Under the pieces are notes generated by a model. The model did no database searches. It worked only from the letters and a program-made list of their open reading frames with translations, and was not told where the DNA came from. From Nemertoderma westbladi (taxonomy: Eukaryota; Xenacoelomorpha; Nemertodermatida; Nemertodermatidae), in assembly GCA_032718475.1 (NCBI GenBank), contig JAUCBJ010007264.1, forward strand, positions 31,183-95,182: DNA of 64,000 nt, in the 5' to 3' direction. Of this stretch, positions 41,559 to 51,234 are shown in pieces (within the stretch, counting starts at the first letter, position 1; every line of letters begins with the position of its first letter). The translations under genes and the position numbers were made by a program.

Positions 41559-44129
41559 CTAGACAATGGCGGTAGGCGGACCGTGAGTGGTGAGAAACTT
41601 CCTTGGTTTAATGGTTCTTTCCAGCTCGCGTTCTCGGGCTCGATATTCGTAGGGCCGTCGAGATACTTCCTGTAACTCAGGGTGCGAGTTGATAAATAAA
41701 TCGCCATACTCAGGGTCTTGACGGATGAAATTGATCAAATGATATGAAGTAATATCGTTAGGATTGACGTTCCTAAGATATTTTCGAACAAATTTGGTGG
41801 AAATACACTCACCAACACGCTTCATTAGTTCGTAACTCGGTGTGCGTGTTTTTTGTTCCACAGACGCGAATAAATAAGGATGGAACGCGTAAACTCCCTC
41901 GTAAGAGCGTCCAGGGTAGTAGCGATGGCGGGACTCACAATGTAAATCCGCGTTCGCTTCCCAAGCTCGGATGTAGCGCAGGGTAATCATCTCATCTATG
42001 CTTTCTAAATCGCGGTTAAAGGGGCAATTATAACTGGCATGTCCTTTAAGTTGACAGTGGTGGCATTGGGTCATAAATTGGGGGCAGACTGCAAAAATAT
42101 GCGAGTTATTAAGTCTGCAATACGCACAATAGATCTCCATCATCGGTTGTTCGTGGAAATAGGAGCAGGGTACGTCTGAGTCCATAGGGGTGAAATGGTC
42201 TCTCGATGCGCATAATCGACAACGTTTTCGAGAAACGTAGTTGGCGTGTCGATAATCGTATGCGGTGAGACATTGTGGACCTTGATACCACTCCAAGACG
42301 TAATCGTTATCGCTGCTCCGGGGCGCTGTAGGCTGGATCGCTTCAGACTCTAAGCAGATTGGTTCGTCTTCCAATTGCATAGCTGAGGTAGGTGCGGCTG
42401 TCTCCGCAAGCGGACCCACTGTCTGAACTTCCCGTGGGTAACCCGTGGGTATTCGGGGTCTTTGTATAACAGATGAATGTAAGTTCTGTATACAAACGTC
42501 CTGAAAGAGGGCAAATCCCGCGCTGTTTAGCTTCTCCGCAGCTGAGTCTCTTAGGCTGAGTTTGGTCAGAGCGCGGTCCTTGAACTGACTATCAACGTTA
42601 CGGAACGGAGTCAGAAAGCGCCTGAAACATTCGAAGCGGATGAATTTATTGTGTTCATCTAACTTGGCGAGTTTGGTTCCAAGTATTAAGGGATGGGCGC
42701 GTATGCTATGACTGCACACATCGGCTAGCCAACCGGCAAGTGCTGCGTTTTCAAAGATCGTGTATATAGCTAAGGAGGGACGAAGTGGAACACTCATAAA
42801 GCTATACACAGCGCCAGTTGCGGTCAATGGTCCATCAAAGTATAAACGAGAATAATGATCTCCATATACTTGTTGGTAATTTATAGGATTTCCAACCTTG
42901 AAATTCCATCCGTATTCTTGAAAGGCAAGATGTCCGATGGAGGTTCGTTGTACTTTAGTAATGCCGCTGGGTGTATTGGCATACATAGTGCGGAAGAAAC
43001 CTCGGCCTTCTGCCCAGGGAGCAATCAGCTGAGTATCAACGAAAGGGTATGGAATGTTCTCCATATTCCGAAAGTCGTTTTGTAGGTCTCCATAAACAGC
43101 TGAGCCGATTTTAAGGATTCTTTCGTTAAACAACATCTCGAGCACGGGCTGGGGTAACATCGATCCATCGATACCCATGGCCGGTTTGCGCTCGGTGTCG
43201 GTGACGTAACGCTGCGCGAGTTCGAATTGTCCATGTCGGAGTTTCTTTTGTGTCTCAGTAAGAGTTTCAAAAGAATAATCAATCACATCGGAACACGCTC
43301 GAGTAAATACGTGGGTAGAACCAGCGAGTCCTCGTATGTGTATCATCCGCGTAGTTCCCAGTTCTCCAACCGGAACGCTACCTTCGTTATCGTAAGTGAC
43401 AACTCCATACATCTCGATAACGTTAAGAGTTTCGTTCCACTCTTTAGTGGCGTTTTCGAGGGTCATTCCCACAGGATGCCACAAGGTAGCGCATTCGCTA
43501 GCATTAGGTAGGTCTCTATACTTTAAATATTGTGTGGTATATGTTTCCACATCTCCATATCGTTGTATTCTTTCCTCCTCGAATAACACGTCAAGATTCC
43601 AGTGTACTAAACGAGTTTTGATGAATCCATCAAGATTATACGGAGGTATTGTTTCTTTCTCTATTCTGGAAACATTATATGGTTTTCGAAATGAGTTTAC
43701 ATTAACTAACTGATCCAGATGTTTCTGCAGTTGTTCGAGTTCGACAAGATCGAGAGGATTTATTAGTGGTAGAAACCTCAGACTATGTGTAGGATCTTCC
43801 GGTTTTACCATGTAATATTGTGTTAGATTGACGTAATAAGGGTGATCTTTGATCCCATAAAACGAGTCCGGTAAAGGTCTAGCGCGTATGTTTACATCGT
43901 GTACCATGCGACGGACAAGATCCGCTCTATTGTCCGGAGGTTCAACGAGTATACCATCGACACGAGCGGCTTCGATGGGCGGACGTTGCAACATGGGAGC
44001 GTCAGCGATAAGATCTCGAGATCTTAGGTTGATATCAACCGGTTGGGGTTGTACCGTCGCAAAGAGTTTGTCTACGAAATGGGGAACCATCGAGGGATGA
44101 AGGATGGTTTTAGAGTAGAGATCCGTCAT
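41559..44129 (-). CDS. BEL-3 accessory protein, middle domain and zinc knuckles
   Basis: 856 codons, in the same frame as the 429-codon ORF upstream and separated from it only by TGA 44264-44262; the ATG at 44129 is just the first after that stop. The middle domain (about residues 235-570) matches BEL-1: TYDNEGSV, STHVFTRA, PYPFVDTQ, FRRFLTPF, FQDVCIQNL. Zinc-like modules at about 635-705 are CRLCASRDH, CAYCRLNNSHIFAVC and CHHCQLKGHASYNC; the first is expanded compared with BEL-1. A region after the knuckles (RAWEANADLH, TKFVRKYLR) is conserved too. No hydrophobic segment. Conservation over the whole length between diverged elements argues it was functional. The family is unknown to me. Confidence 0.82.
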   Translation of the reverse strand: MTDLYSKTILHPSMVPHFVDKLFATVQPQPVDINLRSRDLIADAPMLQRPPIEAARVDGILVEPPDNRADLVRRMVHDVNIRARPLPDSFYGIKDHPYYVNLTQYYMVKPEDPTHSLRFLPLINPLDLVELEQLQKHLDQLVNVNSFRKPYNVSRIEKETIPPYNLDGFIKTRLVHWNLDVLFEEERIQRYGDVETYTTQYLKYRDLPNASECATLWHPVGMTLENATKEWNETLNVIEMYGVVTYDNEGSVPVGELGTTRMIHIRGLAGSTHVFTRACSDVIDYSFETLTETQKKLRHGQFELAQRYVTDTERKPAMGIDGSMLPQPVLEMLFNERILKIGSAVYGDLQNDFRNMENIPYPFVDTQLIAPWAEGRGFFRTMYANTPSGITKVQRTSIGHLAFQEYGWNFKVGNPINYQQVYGDHYSRLYFDGPLTATGAVYSFMSVPLRPSLAIYTIFENAALAGWLADVCSHSIRAHPLILGTKLAKLDEHNKFIRFECFRRFLTPFRNVDSQFKDRALTKLSLRDSAAEKLNSAGFALFQDVCIQNLHSSVIQRPRIPTGYPREVQTVGPLAETAAPTSAMQLEDEPICLESEAIQPTAPRSSDNDYVLEWYQGPQCLTAYDYRHANYVSRKRCRLCASRDHFTPMDSDVPCSYFHEQPMMEIYCAYCRLNNSHIFAVCPQFMTQCHHCQLKGHASYNCPFNRDLESIDEMITLRYIRAWEANADLHCESRHRYYPGRSYEGVYAFHPYLFASVEQKTRTPSYELMKRVGECISTKFVRKYLRNVNPNDITSYHLINFIRQDPEYGDLFINSHPELQEVSRRPYEYRARERELERTIKPRKFLTTHGPPTAIV

Positions 44130-44261
44130 AAGGATTTGAGCTTCGGGTTGAGCTAAAGCTGCTTCTTCTCTCTCATCTAGTTCTATATGTCTCTCCTCGA
44201 GCTGATTTTCCTCCGCTTGTTGTTGTAGACGCTCATCTAGGAACTCTTGTAAAGAGTAGGT

Positions 44262-45551
44262 TCATCCACGTTCGATGTCCTCCTCGAGATTTTGTATTTC
44301 TCTATCGAACTGGGGTAAAGCTAATTCCTTCACCGCTTGGACTTGTTGTTGCAATTTACATTTCTCCAAACAATCGTAAGTTCCCTTTCCGATTTTCAGC
44401 CGAATAGTGTCTAACGCGTTTCGTACGACGCTCTCTTCGACTTCCGTAACGGGTTGGATCGAGGTGAAGCCGGGACGGTTGTATGGGTTAAACGGGTTAA
44501 ACGGCGATATTAGATGACCGCGTCCCAATCCAGCTAGGTAGGGTTGGCGAATATCTAGTGAGCCTACTACCGGAGTGCCACCGATCAACTGTTCGGGTAA
44601 CACTAGATCTTTGAACAGTGAGTACAGTTCGGGAGGATCCGTGATACTATTAGGATCAAGAGTCTGAGGTCTAACTGAGGAATGAGGAGGTCTGACCGAG
44701 TATTCCGGAACTCTGATCATTGGTTTGTTCAAGGATCGTTTGAGTCGAGCGACCGTAGGGGATACGTCGAACAGGTTTCGCTCGAAACTCCCATAAGTAT
44801 ATCGTGTAAAACTGTGTTTAGCGCAACGTCTCCGCGGATGTTTATGTCTTTCCGTTTGCTGATTGGGTCTAGGGCATTCGTCGCAGTAATACCAAAGACG
44901 CACGTCCTGCAGGGGAAACGCGGGTGATCGTTCTCCAGTTTTACAATATTCCTCCATCTGTTCGAAGCTATCTGGGACGACAGGTAGCGGTCGATCGGCG
45001 GTAAGATACATCATAGTGAAATAGAGTCGTTTGAGTTCTATCATAGGATCATGATGTATACCTTGAGGATATCGAGTTTCGAGATTTTGTTGACTGGCAA
45101 TATTGAGGTATGTCTCTCTAAAGAATTCCAGATAATCGTTGAAGTCGCTGCGTTTATCTGGCTCTTCAACGTCTTCCCTTTCGAGTCTGTTTCGAATAGA
45201 GTTCTCGTGTTCTATTCTCGGTTTATCGTTCCGACTCCGCTGGGTATGATATTTAAATAAAACCATTTCCCTTTCGGTATCTACATCGTCCGTATTGTGT
45301 AAATCGATAGGATGGCCGGTAGTTAAGAAGTCCATATACGTACCATTACGATGCGTATAGCGAGCGGTGAACTTTCTATAATCCAATTCACGCGTAAGTT
45401 GCTCCGGGCACATTGGCGGTTCGATATAACGACCATCATCCTCCGTAGTAGTTGGACCAGCGTCGCCGCGTATCAAGCTATCGACAAACGCTTGTAAAGG
45501 TAGAGTATATCGCTCCCTGATACTAAGATCATCTTCTATCAACTCAGTCAT
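44262..45551 (-). CDS. BEL-3 accessory protein, N-terminal part
   Basis: 429 codons from the ATG at 45551 to TGA 44264-44262; the frame is open beyond the stop and joins the 856-codon part. Residues about 150-260 match BEL-1 block 1: RYP, then LKRLYFTMMYLTADRPLP, WYYCDEC and RRRCAKHSFTRY. This gives a conserved CxxC plus CxxxH set that could bind a metal. The C-terminal end is charged and probably helical (LEEDIERG before the stop, more Glu/Gln after). CATAGCAG just before the ATG could be a 3' splice site. The full frame 45551-41292 spans 1420 codons. Confidence 0.8.
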   Translation of the reverse strand: MTELIEDDLSIRERYTLPLQAFVDSLIRGDAGPTTTEDDGRYIEPPMCPEQLTRELDYRKFTARYTHRNGTYMDFLTTGHPIDLHNTDDVDTEREMVLFKYHTQRSRNDKPRIEHENSIRNRLEREDVEEPDKRSDFNDYLEFFRETYLNIASQQNLETRYPQGIHHDPMIELKRLYFTMMYLTADRPLPVVPDSFEQMEEYCKTGERSPAFPLQDVRLWYYCDECPRPNQQTERHKHPRRRCAKHSFTRYTYGSFERNLFDVSPTVARLKRSLNKPMIRVPEYSVRPPHSSVRPQTLDPNSITDPPELYSLFKDLVLPEQLIGGTPVVGSLDIRQPYLAGLGRGHLISPFNPFNPYNRPGFTSIQPVTEVEESVVRNALDTIRLKIGKGTYDCLEKCKLQQQVQAVKELALPQFDREIQNLEEDIERG

Positions 45552-47193
45552 ATCTGCTATGAGTTTATCAATATTATTATGAGTTTATATATTAGGCTAG
45601 CGGGCGTCGCTGCCTACCCCTCTTTTGCCCCCGGACAGTGCAAGATCCTCAGCGCCGATGTACCGTCGTCGCTGTGCTTTCGCCAACGATGTAGCTACAC
45701 AACGACAACGATAACCGGCACAAGTCACTCCACTGTCCGTCCCAAAGGCTTAGATGTACTTCAGGTTCTTTCTGGAGAGTTAGGGCTACTTTCACAATTG
45801 CGACAAGCTACTGTAAACACACTTTAGCAGTAACATTCACCTATGAACGCACAAATTCAACACAACTGCCACAAACTGTACACATTCGGGCCATTTGTCC
45901 GTTAGTCAGTACCTTCCAGAATGTCACTTTATTTATTATGTATCCTTGGATACTAGCAGTGCGCTATTTATTCCCTATGCTATTCAATGGGGCAAGCTTT
46001 CTATTGTTCTGTTAACTCACTTCTAATTCTAGCGTGGTTGTTGCCATGGTGACATTATGGAAAGCTAGCGGTATAATTAGGGTAATTCTCATGCATACAG
46101 ATCTGGGATGCTATTTAATAGTAATTCTTTAATTGTCAATATCCTCTCTATACATGATTTTATGAATTTTATCGGCTATTGACTATATATTGGAGATTCT
46201 CGCACACAAATACACTTAATAGAGTGAATCTCCGCTCCCATGATCTATTAATTAATGGAATTTTTGGGAATGTTATAAATTGTATAAAATGACAATTTAT
46301 TAAATTCATTGAAATATATGAATTTAAATTTATTCCCGTAAATTTTATTATTTAATGTTAAATAGACACAATTTTATTCCAGAACGTGTCTGGGGACTAC
46401 TGGGATCCTTGATTCTAGGAATTTTGTCTTTTTAAGAGTATCGGTAAGTGCTACGATATCTTAATCGACTAGAATTTTAAAGGATCCAAAATTCGACAGA
46501 TTTTGTAAATATTAATAATTAATATTTAGGATGGGCACCAGTTTATTCCAGAACTTGTCTGGGGACGTTAACCACTGATTCTAGAATTTTGTCTTTCAAG
46601 TATATCGGTGGGTGCCGCGATATCTTAATCGACTAGAATTACAGATGGTCAAAGGGTTTAACAGATTTATTTGCGTTGTACGCTACTGTTAAAGGGACAT
46701 CACGCTACTATATGTATTATTTAATATACGGTATGAGAGCAATATCGCACGAAGCAATGTCAGTGAGAAGAGGCAAGTCGTTTCCAAGGTCTACCCAGAG
46801 CTTGGTTTAGCCGAGACACGAGGATCTGAATTTTGCATTCCTAATACTCTGCTTACCAATAATACTTAAATATAGTAGGAGCTTTATTGTACTTTAATAA
46901 GTACGGACATTTCATCTTACTGTAGTTATGTATTTGTAATGTAATACGGACGGACAGTAAGGAAGGAGAAAAAGAATTATTTCTCGCCGTCGCACTAAAT
47001 ATATAATATATAAGTAATTAAGTAATAAACGCTAATATATATAGCACTAATCTACTAAATAATCGCTAAAATAACATTCTACTAAATAAAATTAAAGAAA
47101 ACGATTATAATAAAATTACATAATAACACATACATAAATATAAAAGAATAAAAACAAATATAAAATATAGTCATACACCCACTCCAGTCGTTG
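45552..47193 (-). other. Spacer between pol and accessory ORF of BEL-3
   Basis: 1.6 kb without a recognised gene, longer than the 0.75-kb spacer in BEL-1. Two diverged tandem units of about 165 bp lie at 46370-46490 and 46540-46650 (shared TTTATTCCAGAAC, GTCTGGGGAC, GATATCTTAATCGACTAGAA). The region next to pol is AT-rich. Confidence 0.6.
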
Positions 47194-48759
47194 TTAAGTT
47201 GGGGAGTCCCTAGATGTTTGTTGGATTAGGGAGGTGGTCGTGGGAAGAGTATCTTGCCTTCCATAGTTTCCGGAGAGTTCTCTGTCTCTTTCCAGTAAAC
47301 ATAAGCGACCAACTGGGCGATTGAGCTGCTGTGTCTCGAAGACAATTCCCGGTTTCTTGAAGTTACGTCGCATGATGACGAGTTCTACCGATCGCACCAA
47401 ACCGTCCTCCGAGATGTGAGTCTCGATGATACGACCTGTCTGCCACTGCTTATGTGGAAGATCTACATCCACAATAAGAACCATGTCTCCAGCGATGACG
47501 TTTTCTTGCTGCGCAAACCACTTAGTTCGAAGTTGTAGCGTGGGCAGATAATGTTTTTCGAAATGGTCAGCGAAACGACGGGATAACAACTGCATGAGTT
47601 GCCAAGTTTGCCGGCAGTATTCGTCTCCGTCTGTGATTTCCGATTGTGGGAGCATGGCTACAGGTTTCTTCAGTAGGAAGTGCGCGGGTGTTAGCGCTTC
47701 CAGGGAATCGGGACTCGATGAGACTGGCATAAGCGGTCTCTCGTTGAGATAGGCGGCAATTTCCTCCATTAACGTCCGCAAAAGTTCGTCGGTGAGATAC
47801 GCGCGGCAAGGCACTATAAAGTGAAATGCTGTCTTCACACTTCTTATTAATCTCTCCCAACTTCCTCCCCACCAAGGGGCATCGGCGGCGTTGAAGGTCC
47901 AGCTAGACGCTGTTACTCGTAGCTGATCGTCCACCTGTCTTTGGTTCCAATCTTTGACGTAAGCTTTGATTTCATGGTTGGCACCAATGAAGTTTGTTCC
48001 CTTATCAGATCTCATCGTGTTACTAGTGCCAAAGCGAGCGATCTGTCGTCGTAAGCTTAATAGAAAGCTGTTGGTAGATAAATCGTTCACCATATCGAGA
48101 TGGATAGCTCTACAAGTCATACAAACAAAGATGACACACCATCTCTTGACTATAGTCCTAGCACGATATACTTCAATAGGGCCAAATAAATCCACACCGG
48201 TATTAGTAAAAGGTGGTTCATAGAAGCTTACTCGTTCCCTAGGTAATTCTGCCTCTCGCTGTGTTAAAGGCCTACTGAATGCTTTCCTACAGGGTATGCA
48301 GTTCCTAAGAACTTGGTTCAGAGCTCTACGGGGTTTATAAAAATAATAGCGAGTTCGAATTTCGCTAAGAACTCGTTCTCTACCAGCATGATAAAGTTTG
48401 CTGTGAACGTCTACAATCATCTTGACTTGTATTTCAAGATTTCTAATGAGTATGGGAAACTTAGTGTCAAAGGATAATGGAGCATTCGTTAATCTTCCTC
48501 CAACACGTATCAACCCATCTATCATTGTGCTAGAGAAACGATCCCTTAAGCGCATCTGCGGAGATCTCAACAACAGGAAATACTTATCGGAATCCTCATA
48601 GCATTGCAGGAGTCTCAGCATCTGCTTGTTGGTTTCTTCATGCTCCTGATAACTGATCTTCTCCTTCAGAAACCTGTCGGATATATTATATTTGGGAAGA
48701 TCTTTAACAACATGGACCTGCACCGATGTTAGTGGAGCGGTATCACTTTTGGTCTTCAT
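47194..48759 (-). CDS. BEL-3 Pol, integrase
   Basis: 521 codons. Zinc-binding N-terminus at about 118-158 (HSKLYHAG ... CIPC). The catalytic core has D in TGVDLFGPIE (about 187), D in SDKGTNF (about 248) and E in GGSWERLI (about 300). A DUF5641-like C-terminus runs to about 500 (KHYLPTLQLRTKW, VIAGDMVLIV). The frame is the same as the RT/RNase H ORF and is open upstream of the ATG (SSWNRLCKAVTYLKR), so the separation is due only to TAA 48870-48868. Inserts the cDNA into the genome. All catalytic residues are kept. Confidence 0.93.
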   Translation of the reverse strand: MKTKSDTAPLTSVQVHVVKDLPKYNISDRFLKEKISYQEHEETNKQMLRLLQCYEDSDKYFLLLRSPQMRLRDRFSSTMIDGLIRVGGRLTNAPLSFDTKFPILIRNLEIQVKMIVDVHSKLYHAGRERVLSEIRTRYYFYKPRRALNQVLRNCIPCRKAFSRPLTQREAELPRERVSFYEPPFTNTGVDLFGPIEVYRARTIVKRWCVIFVCMTCRAIHLDMVNDLSTNSFLLSLRRQIARFGTSNTMRSDKGTNFIGANHEIKAYVKDWNQRQVDDQLRVTASSWTFNAADAPWWGGSWERLIRSVKTAFHFIVPCRAYLTDELLRTLMEEIAAYLNERPLMPVSSSPDSLEALTPAHFLLKKPVAMLPQSEITDGDEYCRQTWQLMQLLSRRFADHFEKHYLPTLQLRTKWFAQQENVIAGDMVLIVDVDLPHKQWQTGRIIETHISEDGLVRSVELVIMRRNFKKPGIVFETQQLNRPVGRLCLLERDRELSGNYGRQDTLPTTTSLIQQTSRDSPT

Positions 48760-48867
48760 CCCGGAGTAGTGATGGTGAAAACATCTTTTTAAATATGTAA
48801 CGGCCTTACAGAGCCGATTCCAGGAACTGTAGTGATGTATCGCTCTCTGCAGGAGAGGTGAGAGTCC

Positions 48868-50649
48868 TTACGAGACGTCTGGTATTCCAGATTTCCAATC
48901 CTTCTCACGGATTTCCACAACAAGTTTATTTGTGGCTGTGGGTTTCTGATCCAAAGTGTCGTCTCCGGAAGTATGTAGTACAGACAGATCTACCATGGGT
49001 TTGAATAACTTCGATTTACTCGCCCGAGTTTTAGGTTTGACTTTCTCCGCTCCCTTGGCCTGTCTAATCTCTGCTGTAGTAAGATGAGGAGGCCATTCTT
49101 CTTCTTCTTTGTAGAGGAAGTCGGGTCCACCTAACCAGTCTGGAGTATCTACCAGTTCTCGTGGAGTTGCTCCCCTGGAGGCGATGTCTGCTGGATTAAT
49201 CGTTCCGGGGCAATGTCTCCATTGATCCATCGTTGTGCGACTGAGTATAATGGCTACTCTGTTGGTAACGAAGACGCTGAACTGACAGACTTCATTGGTT
49301 ATATACTCCAACACGAGTAAAGCGTCGGTCCAATAGACAGTTTTCTCCAGTGGATAGTCGATCTGTTCTGTTACATTCCGGCCGATGGCTGTAGCGTATA
49401 GAGCCACCTTTAACTCCGCTCGAGGAACTTTCAACTTGTTGTTTATCAGTGCCTTAGAGGTAACCAAGGCGACTTTGATTCCGTCCGGAGTTTCCACCCT
49501 TAGGTAGGCTACTATACCTATTCCCATATCGCTGGCATCTCCAAACACATGGAGTTGATAGGAATACGTAGGGAGAACATGACCAAAATATGAACGGGAA
49601 ATTATAAAGTTCTCGATGGCTGGTAGAGAATCTTCCCATCTCATCCACTTCTTTAATAATTCTCCCTTAAGTGGATCGTCCCATGAGTGGTTTTCAAGCC
49701 ACATTTGTTGTACTAAACTCCGAGCAATCAATATAACTGGGCTAATAAATCCCAATGGATCGAAATAAGTGCTCAGGATACTTAAACAAATCCGTTTAGT
49801 CCGAACTGGATTATCTCGCTGTTTTAGTTGGAAAAACAGGATATCTCTTTCTGTGTCCCATTTCAAACCAAGGGTCTTAGTTTCTGGGAGATCATCTTTT
49901 ATTAGATCTAGGTCTTTCGCTCCTCGATCTTCTACCGGGATCGATTCCAGAAACTCATGGGAGTTGCTGGTGAATTTAGTTAATCGAAATCCACCTCTTT
50001 TTAAGCACTCTACAGTTCCTTTAGCGACGTCAATGGCTTCTTCGACTGATAGAAGGGACTTTAGATTATCGTCCATGTATATATCCCGCTTGATGTTGTC
50101 AATCACCTCTTTAGAGAAGGCTTCTCGGTTGTCATCCGCAGTGGTGCGCACCACTGAACAGGCGTTTGAAGGGCTTGAGATTATCCCAAAAGCCTGGATG
50201 GTCATCCAGTACTCCACCGGTTTCTGGTTGAGGTCTCCTTCAGGCCACCACAGAAATCGTAGGCTATCTCGATCCCTATCCAGCGCCTTGACTTGTAAGA
50301 ACATGCCTTCTATATCTGAGGCGAAAGCAATTGAATATTGTCTTAATCTTAAGAGTATTCCCAACAAGGATTGGAGTAAGTTGGGTCCGGGTAACAATTC
50401 GGAATTAAGGGATTGGCCCATATAGAGGGCGGAGCCGTCAAACACCACTCGTACCTCATGGGGTTTACCGGGTTTGGGAACGTAATGGTGAGTTAAATAA
50501 TACGTTCTCTCAGTTATAGGTGTTTCTTCCGGCACTCGCTCTGCATATCCCTTGCTAATAAATTTCCTCAACTGCGTTTGATACATTTCTTTAGCTGAAG
50601 AATTTGCCGTAAGGCGTCGATGTAGTTGAGCAATTCTTTTCTCCGCCAA
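48868..50649 (-). CDS. BEL-3 Pol, reverse transcriptase and RNase H
   Basis: 593 codons. RT has HHYVPKPGK, VRVVFDGSA, motif A FASDIEGMFLQV (about 110), motif B AFGIISSPSN (about 160) and the catalytic YMDD in DIYMDDNL (about 190). RNase H is at about 360-510 (LHVFGDASDMGIG, VYWTDALLVLEY, CPGTINPADIASRGA). The frame is open upstream of the ATG as far as about 51114, interrupted only by TGA 50898-50896, and downstream into integrase after TAA 48870-48868. These look like isolated nonsense mutations in an otherwise well kept pol. Confidence 0.93.
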   Translation of the reverse strand: MAEKRIAQLHRRLTANSSAKEMYQTQLRKFISKGYAERVPEETPITERTYYLTHHYVPKPGKPHEVRVVFDGSALYMGQSLNSELLPGPNLLQSLLGILLRLRQYSIAFASDIEGMFLQVKALDRDRDSLRFLWWPEGDLNQKPVEYWMTIQAFGIISSPSNACSVVRTTADDNREAFSKEVIDNIKRDIYMDDNLKSLLSVEEAIDVAKGTVECLKRGGFRLTKFTSNSHEFLESIPVEDRGAKDLDLIKDDLPETKTLGLKWDTERDILFFQLKQRDNPVRTKRICLSILSTYFDPLGFISPVILIARSLVQQMWLENHSWDDPLKGELLKKWMRWEDSLPAIENFIISRSYFGHVLPTYSYQLHVFGDASDMGIGIVAYLRVETPDGIKVALVTSKALINNKLKVPRAELKVALYATAIGRNVTEQIDYPLEKTVYWTDALLVLEYITNEVCQFSVFVTNRVAIILSRTTMDQWRHCPGTINPADIASRGATPRELVDTPDWLGGPDFLYKEEEEWPPHLTTAEIRQAKGAEKVKPKTRASKSKLFKPMVDLSVLHTSGDDTLDQKPTATNKLVVEIREKDWKSGIPDVS

Positions 50650-51234
50650 GGGTCTGTTGTTTATGAACTTTGGTTCTCGCTTTCGGAAAGGTAGACCGAT
50701 TTCATATCTACCTTGATCTTTAAGAAAACGTGTAGTTGTCTCTTGGATCTGCTTGGCTCTTTCTTCTTCTACCGATAGGGCCTTATCGTAGGAATTGGGC
50801 TCTACAGCCTCTTGAGTAAAGAATCGTACGGCGTGTTCATCCCGAGTCTTGGCATTATAACGTTCAATGACGTCATTAAGTTCGTCGTTATAGTCGTCTC
50901 ATTCTGATGGAAGAAGGAGCTGACATAAGTTCACTTGGTTTTGCCAAGTCTCGTTTTCCTTAAGGAGATCAATGGTATTCTCCTCATCGAAAAGCTGGTG
51001 GACATCGTCATTATCTGAGGAGTATGGTGTTCCCTCAGTTGGATCGTCTAACTCACTGCTCTCGACTTCCCATTCTCTTACCTGATATACCTGGTCTTTC
51101 GGTAATCTTTCCATGAGAGTTCTACGGGAAGGGCCAGTAAATTACCAACCCACTCTAGTTCTTCCTGCATAAGCTTGTAGTGGTTGCGGTTGAGCAGGCT
51201 GTTTCTCCAATGTCTCGAGCGCTTCATGCGCGTT
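50650..51234 (-). pseudogene. BEL-3 protease-RT linker with frame breaks
   Basis: Coding sequence that links the protease ORF to RT but changes frame. One frame (51234-51078) carries TRMKRSRHWRNSLLNRN and a following Leu-rich segment. A second (51114-50650) carries acidic sequence (ESSELDDPTEG), TGA 50898-50896, then ERAKQIQETTTRFLKDQGRY and GLPFRKREPKF, typical of the lead-in to BEL/Pao RT. At least two frame changes and one nonsense codon are needed to connect these parts. Confidence 0.75.

Noticed and set aside
45579-45827. 82-codon plus-strand ORF next to the accessory ORF
   Set aside because: No recognisable domain, opposite strand to the element, no counterpart in BEL-1.
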